Assembly (NCBI RefSeq): GCF_000003605.2
Contig: NW_003149041.1
Coordinates: 1 to 25,310, forward strand
DNA length: 25,310 bases
Source of the DNA: Saccoglossus kowalevskii
Taxonomy: Eukaryota; Hemichordata; Enteropneusta; Harrimaniidae
Direction of reading: 5' to 3'
Part shown: in pieces, positions 21,663 to 25,310 of the stretch
Position numbering within the stretch: the stretch's first letter is position 1
How the letters are laid out: each line of letters starts with the position of its first letter
Program-made: the position numbers and the translations under genes
Notes under the pieces: model-generated
The model's database searches: none
What the model saw: only the letters and a program-made list of their open reading frames with translations
What the model was told of the DNA's origin: nothing

Positions 21663-23023
21663 ATGCATCTATACGTGTTCAGTTCTAAGATCACTATATG
21701 CATCTACGTGTTCAGTTCTAAGATCACTGTATGCATCTATATGTGTTCAGTTCTAAGGTCACTATATGCATCTATACGTGTTCAGTTCTATGATCACTAT
21801 ATACATCTATACGTGTTCAGTTCTAAGATCACTATATGCATCTATACATGTTCAGTTCTAAGATCACTGTATGCATCTATACGTGTTCAGTTCAAAGATC
21901 ACTGTATGCATCTATACGTGTTCAGTTCTTAGATTACTGTATGCATCTATACGTGTTCAGTTCTAAGACCACTGTATGCATATATACCTGTTCAGTTCTA
22001 AGATTACTATATGCATCTATATGTGTTCAGTTCTAAGACCACTATATGCATCTATACGTGTTCAGTTCTAAGATCACTATATGCATCTATACGTGTTCAG
22101 TTCTAAGATCACTGTATGCATCTATACGTGTTCAGTTCTAAGATCCCTGTATGCATCTGTATGTGTTCAGTTCTAAGATCACTGTATGCATCGATACGTG
22201 TTCAGTTTTAAGATCACTATATGCGTCTATACGTGTTCAGTTCTAAGATCACTATATGCATCCATACGTGTTCATTTCTAAGATCACTGTATGCATCTAT
22301 ACGTGTTCAGGTCTAAGATCACTATATGCATCTATACGTGTTCAGTTCTAAGATCACTGTATGCATCTATACGTGTTCAGTTCTAAGATCACTATAGCAT
22401 CTATACGTGTTCAGTTCTAAGATCACTATATGCATCTATACGTGTTCAGTTCTAAGACAACTGTATGCATCTATACGTGTTCAGTTCTAAGACAACTGTA
22501 TGCATCTATACGTGTTCAGTTCTAAGATCACTGTATGCATCTATAAGTCTTCAGTTCTAAGATCACTATATGCATCTATACGTGTTCATTTCCAAGATCA
22601 CTATATGCATCTATACATGTTCAGTTCTAAGATCACTGTATGCATCTATACGTGTTCAGTTCTAAGATCACTGTATGCATCTATAAGTCTTCAGTTCTAA
22701 GATCACTATATGCATCTATACGTGTTCATTTCCAAGATCACTATATGCATCTATACGTGTTCAATTCTAAGATCACTGTATGCATCTATACGTGTTCAGT
22801 TCTAAGATCACTATAGCATCTATACGTGTTCAGTTCTAAGATCACTATATGCATCTATACGTGTTCAGTTCTAAGACAACTGTATGCATCTATACGTGTT
22901 CTGTTCTAAGATCACTGTATGCATCTATACGTGTTCAGTTCTAAGATCACTATATGCATCTATACGTGTTCAGTTCTAAGATCACTATAAGCATCTATAC
23001 GTGTTCAGTTCTAGGATCACTAT
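21663..23023 (+). repeat. Reference HOR copy, 39 monomers, subtype beta
   Basis: 1361 bp is 39 x 35 minus 4. Diagnostic order: m1 plain; m2 33 bp (CATCTACGTG); m3 TATATGTG + AAGGTC; m4 TATGATC; m5-m6 near plain; m7 CAAAGATC; m8 CTTAGATTACTG; m9 GACCAC; m10 CATATATACCTG + GATTAC; m11 TATATGTG + GACCAC; m14 GATCCCTG; m15 CTGTATGTG; m16 CGATACG + GTTTTAAG; m17 GCGTC; m18 CCATACG + CATTTC; m19 CAGGTC; m21/m22 TATAGCAT; m23 and m24 GACAACTG; m26 AAGTCTTC; m27 CATTTCC; m28 ACATG; m30 AAGTCTTC; m31 CATTTCC; m32 CAATTC; m33/m34 TATAGCAT; m35 GACAACTG; m36 CTGTTC; m37/m38 ATAAGCAT; m39 TAGGATC. Unlisted monomers are plain with A or G at position 34. No gene. Confidence 0.92.
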
Positions 23024-24488
23024 ATGCATCTATACGTGTTCAGTTCTAAGATCACTATATGCATCTACGTGTTCAGTTCTAAGATCACTGTATGCATCTA
23101 TATGTGTTCAGTTCTAAGGTCACTATATGCATCTATACGTGTTCAGTTCTATGATCACTATATGCATCTATACGTGTTCAGTTCTAAGATCACTATATGC
23201 ATCTATACGTGTTCAGTTCTAAGATCACTGTATGCATCTATACGTGTTCAGTTCAAAGATCACTGTATGCATCTATACGTGTTCAGTTCTTAGATTACAG
23301 TATGCATCTATACGTGTTCAGTTCTAAGACCACTGTATGCATATATACCTGTTCAGTTCTAAGATTACTATATGCATCTATATGTGTTCAGTTCTAAGAC
23401 CACTATATGCATCTATACGTGTTCAGTTCTAAGATCACTATATGCATCTATACGTGTTCAGTTCTAAGATAACTGTATGCATCTATACGTGTTCAGTTCT
23501 AAGATCCCTGTATGCATCTGTATGTGTTCAGTTCTAAGATCACTGTATGCATCGATACGTGTTCAGTTTTAAGATCACTATATGCGACTATACGTGTTCA
23601 GTTCTAAGATCACTATATGCATCCATACGTGTTCATTTCTAAGATCACTGTATGCATCTATACGTGTTCAGGTCTAAGATCACTATATGCATCTATACGT
23701 GTTCAGTTCTAAGATCAATGTATGCATCTATACGTGTTCAGTTCTAAGATCACTATAGCATCTATACGTGTTCAGTTCTAAGATCACTATATGCATCTAT
23801 ACGTGTTCAGTTCTAAGACAACTGTATGCATCTATACGTGTTCAGTTCTAAGATCACTGTATGCATCTATACGTGTTCAGTTCTAAGATCACTGTATGCA
23901 TCTATAAGTCTTCAGTTCTAAGATCACTATATGCATCTATACGTGTTCATTTCCAAGATCACTATATGCATCTATACGTGTTCAGTTCTAAGATCACTAT
24001 ATGCATCTATACGTGTTCAGTTCTAAGATCACTGTATGCATCTATAAGTCTTCAGTTCTAAGATCACTATATGCATCTATACGTGTTCATTTCCAAGATC
24101 ACTATATGCATCTATACGTGTTCAGTTCTAAGATCACTGTATGCATCTATACGTGTTCAGTTCTAAGATCACTATAGCATCTATACGTGTTCAGTTCTAA
24201 GATCACTATATGCATCTATACGTGTTCAGTTCTAAGACAACTGTATGCATCTATACGTGTTCTGTTCTAAGATCACTGTATGCATCTATACGTGTTCAGT
24301 TCTAAGATCACTGTATGCATCTATAAGTCTTCAGTTCTAAGATCACTATATGCATCTATGCGTGTTCATTTGCAAGATCACTATATGCATCTATACGTGT
24401 TCAGTTCTAAGATCACTGTATGCATCTATACGTGTTCAGTTCTAAGATCACTATATGCATCTATACGTGTTCAGTTCTAAGATCACTA
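22541..24488 (+). repeat. Copy 2 of a 1.95-kb segment repeated 6041 bp away
   Basis: Partner of 16500-18447 (about eight substitutions, no indel by eye). Private changes on this side include GATAACTG near 23470, GATCAATG near 23718 and CACTATATG for CACTGTATG near 23999. Downstream of 24488 this copy goes straight to TAGGATC, two monomers earlier than the other copy. That shifts the offset from 6041 to 5971 bp. Confidence 0.88.
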
Positions 24489-24524
24489 TAAGCATCTATA
24501 CGTGTTCAGTTCTAGGATCACTAT
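23024..24524 (+). repeat. HOR copy, 43 monomers, subtype alpha
   Basis: 1501 bp is 43 x 35 minus 4: a 33-bp monomer near 23066 and TATAGCAT near 23757 and 24175. It follows reference order through m36, then has four extra monomers, including a third AAGTCTTC monomer (near 24325) followed by ATGCGTG with CATTTGC. It is 140 bp longer than the reference copy and 70 bp shorter than the copy at 16983. Alpha markers ATTACAG (about 23295) and GCGAC (about 23585) are present. No gene. Confidence 0.91.
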
Positions 24525-25310
24525 ATGCATCTATACGTGTTCAGTTCTAAGATCACTATATGCATCTACGTGTTCAGTTCTAAGATCACTGTATGCATCT
24601 ATATGAGTTCAGTTCTAAGTTCACTATATGCATCTATACGTGTTCAGTTCTATGATCACTATATGCATCTATACGTGTTCAGTTCTAAGATCACTATATG
24701 CATCTATACGTGTTCAGTTCTAAGATCACTGTATGCATCTATACGTGTTCAGTTCAAAGATCACTGTATGCATCTATACGTGTTCAGTTCTTAGATTACT
24801 GTATGCATCTATACGTGTTCAGTTCTAAGACCACTGTATGCATATATACCTGTTCAGTTCTAAGATTACTATATGCATCTATATGTGTTCAGTTCTAAGA
24901 TCACTATATGCATCTATACGTGTTCAGTTCTAAGATCACTGTATGCACCTATACGTGTTCAGTTCTAAGATCCCTGTATGCATCTATACGTGTTCAGTTC
25001 TAAGATCACTATATGCATCTATACGTGTTCAGTTCTAAGATCACTATATGCATCTATACATGTTCAGTTCTAAGATCACTATATGCATCCATGCGTGTTC
25101 AGATCTAAGATCACTGTATGCATCTATACGTGTTCAGTTCTAAGATCACTATATGCATCTATACGTGTTCAGTTCTAAGATCACTATATGCATCTATACG
25201 TGTTCAGTTCTAAGATCACTGTATGCATCTGTATGTGTTCAGTTCTAAGATCACTGTATGCATCGATACGTGTTCAGTTTTAAGATCACTTATATGCATC
25301 TATACGTGTT
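24525..25310 (+). repeat. Partial HOR copy cut by window end
   Basis: About 22 complete monomers and a part. m1-m10 are in order with the 33-bp monomer near 24565. m3 is altered here to TATATGAGTTC and AAGTTCAC, and m8 has the beta marker ATTACTG (about 24798). After m10 the order changes to plain monomers, one GATCCCTG (about 24970), a CCATGCG + TTCAGATC monomer (about 25090), then CTGTATGTG and CGATACG with GTTTTAAG (m15-m16 like, 25228-25285). A one-base insertion (CACTTATATGC) lies near 25290. The array continues past the window. No gene. Confidence 0.86.

Larger units (their letters stand above)
1..25310 (+). repeat. 35-bp tandem satellite array, whole window
   Basis: The window is made entirely of head-to-tail copies of one 35-bp unit, about 720 of them, with no inversion and no unrelated insert. 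Numbering from the A of ATGCAT, the unit has ATGCATC at 1-7, TACGTG at 10-15, GTTC at 15-18 and again at 20-23, TAA at 24-26, GATCAC at 27-32 and a frequent A/G alternative at 34. It has one CpG and about 34% GC. Most copies differ from consensus at 0-2 positions. Between anchors at 1112 and 24525 I count 670 monomers, with a net change of only -37 bp from small indels. No tRNA, rRNA, transposon end or coding gene is visible on either strand; the reverse strand has stops in every frame of the unit. Array length and multi-monomer order suggest a eukaryotic heterochromatic satellite. Species and chromosomal position cannot be told from this sequence. Confidence 0.98.

Noticed and set aside
1-25310. 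Dozens of forward-strand open frames of 66-113 codons with a repeating peptide pattern (MHLYVFSSKIT, CIYTCSVLRS, LYASIRVQF).
   Set aside because: 35 is not a multiple of 3, so three monomers (105 bp) read through all frames as one 35-codon cycle, closed by the TAA in GTTCTAAG. A frame lengthens only where one TAA is changed (CAA, AAA, TAT, TTA, TCA). The 66-codon length is simply two cycles with one stop lost. There is no start context, codon bias or conserved end, and stops remain frequent. These are repeat by-products, not genes.
1-25310. CRISPR array (about 35-bp direct repeats).
   Set aside because: Copies abut directly, with no unique spacers, and variants are inherited in HOR order. 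No cas gene is present.
1-25310. Replication-origin iterons or a bacterial or plasmid repeat region.
   Set aside because: About 720 copies over 25 kb with HOR structure far exceed any iteron cluster, and no replication gene is present.
1-25310. Telomeric repeat or CENP-B box.
   Set aside because: The 35-bp unit has no TTAGGG, TTTAGGG or similar short G-rich repeat. It also lacks the TTCG and CGGG core elements of a CENP-B box.
1-25310. Hairpin or inverted-repeat structure within the monomer (ATGCAT, GATC, ACGT palindromes).
   Set aside because: Only short 4-6-bp palindromes are present, and I could not find a longer dyad that would form a stable stem.

Overview
The whole window is one uninterrupted tandem satellite (minisatellite-type) array. 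The unit is 35 bp, always in the same orientation, about 720 copies, and it starts and ends inside the array. I see no gene, RNA gene, transposon, CRISPR array or unique sequence anywhere, so the parent array is longer than 25.3 kb. The consensus monomer (a clean copy is at 14150-14184) opens with ATGCAT, has a single CpG in TACGTG at positions 12-13, carries GTTCTAAGATCAC at positions 20-32, and is A or G at position 34. It is about 34% GC. An array of this size with multi-monomer higher-order repeats (HORs) points to a eukaryotic nuclear genome (centromeric, pericentromeric, subtelomeric or other heterochromatic block). Nothing in the sequence identifies the species.

Layout. Monomer variants recur in a fixed order, which defines an HOR. 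I anchored copies on a recurring junction: usually an ATAAGCAT monomer, then a TAGGATC monomer, then a plain monomer, then a 33-bp monomer lacking TA (GCATCTACGTG). Anchors lie at 1112, 4015, 5029, 6256, 8461, 10627, 11393, 12684, 12997, 15901, 16983, 18554, 19497, 21663, 23024 and 24525. The cleanest copy is 21663-23023: 39 monomers, 1361 bp. Other copies differ by whole monomers (9 to 83). Every interval equals a whole number of 35-bp units once the visible small indels are counted.

Region by region: 1-8460 is an older-looking, scrambled part with partial HOR modules, and holds a strongly diverged six-monomer island at 6639-6848. 8461-12996 holds recognisable HOR copies, one truncated copy and a recent 313-bp tandem duplication. 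12997-15900 is dominated by plain monomers and includes a highly homogenised run at 14045-14744. 15901-25310 is the best ordered part, and includes a roughly 1.95-kb segment repeated 6041 bp downstream at about 99.6% identity.

The short open frames scattered through the forward strand are by-products of the repeat. Because 35 is not a multiple of 3, all three forward frames read the same 35-codon cycle, closed once per 105 bp by the TAA in GTTCTAAG. They are not annotated as genes.
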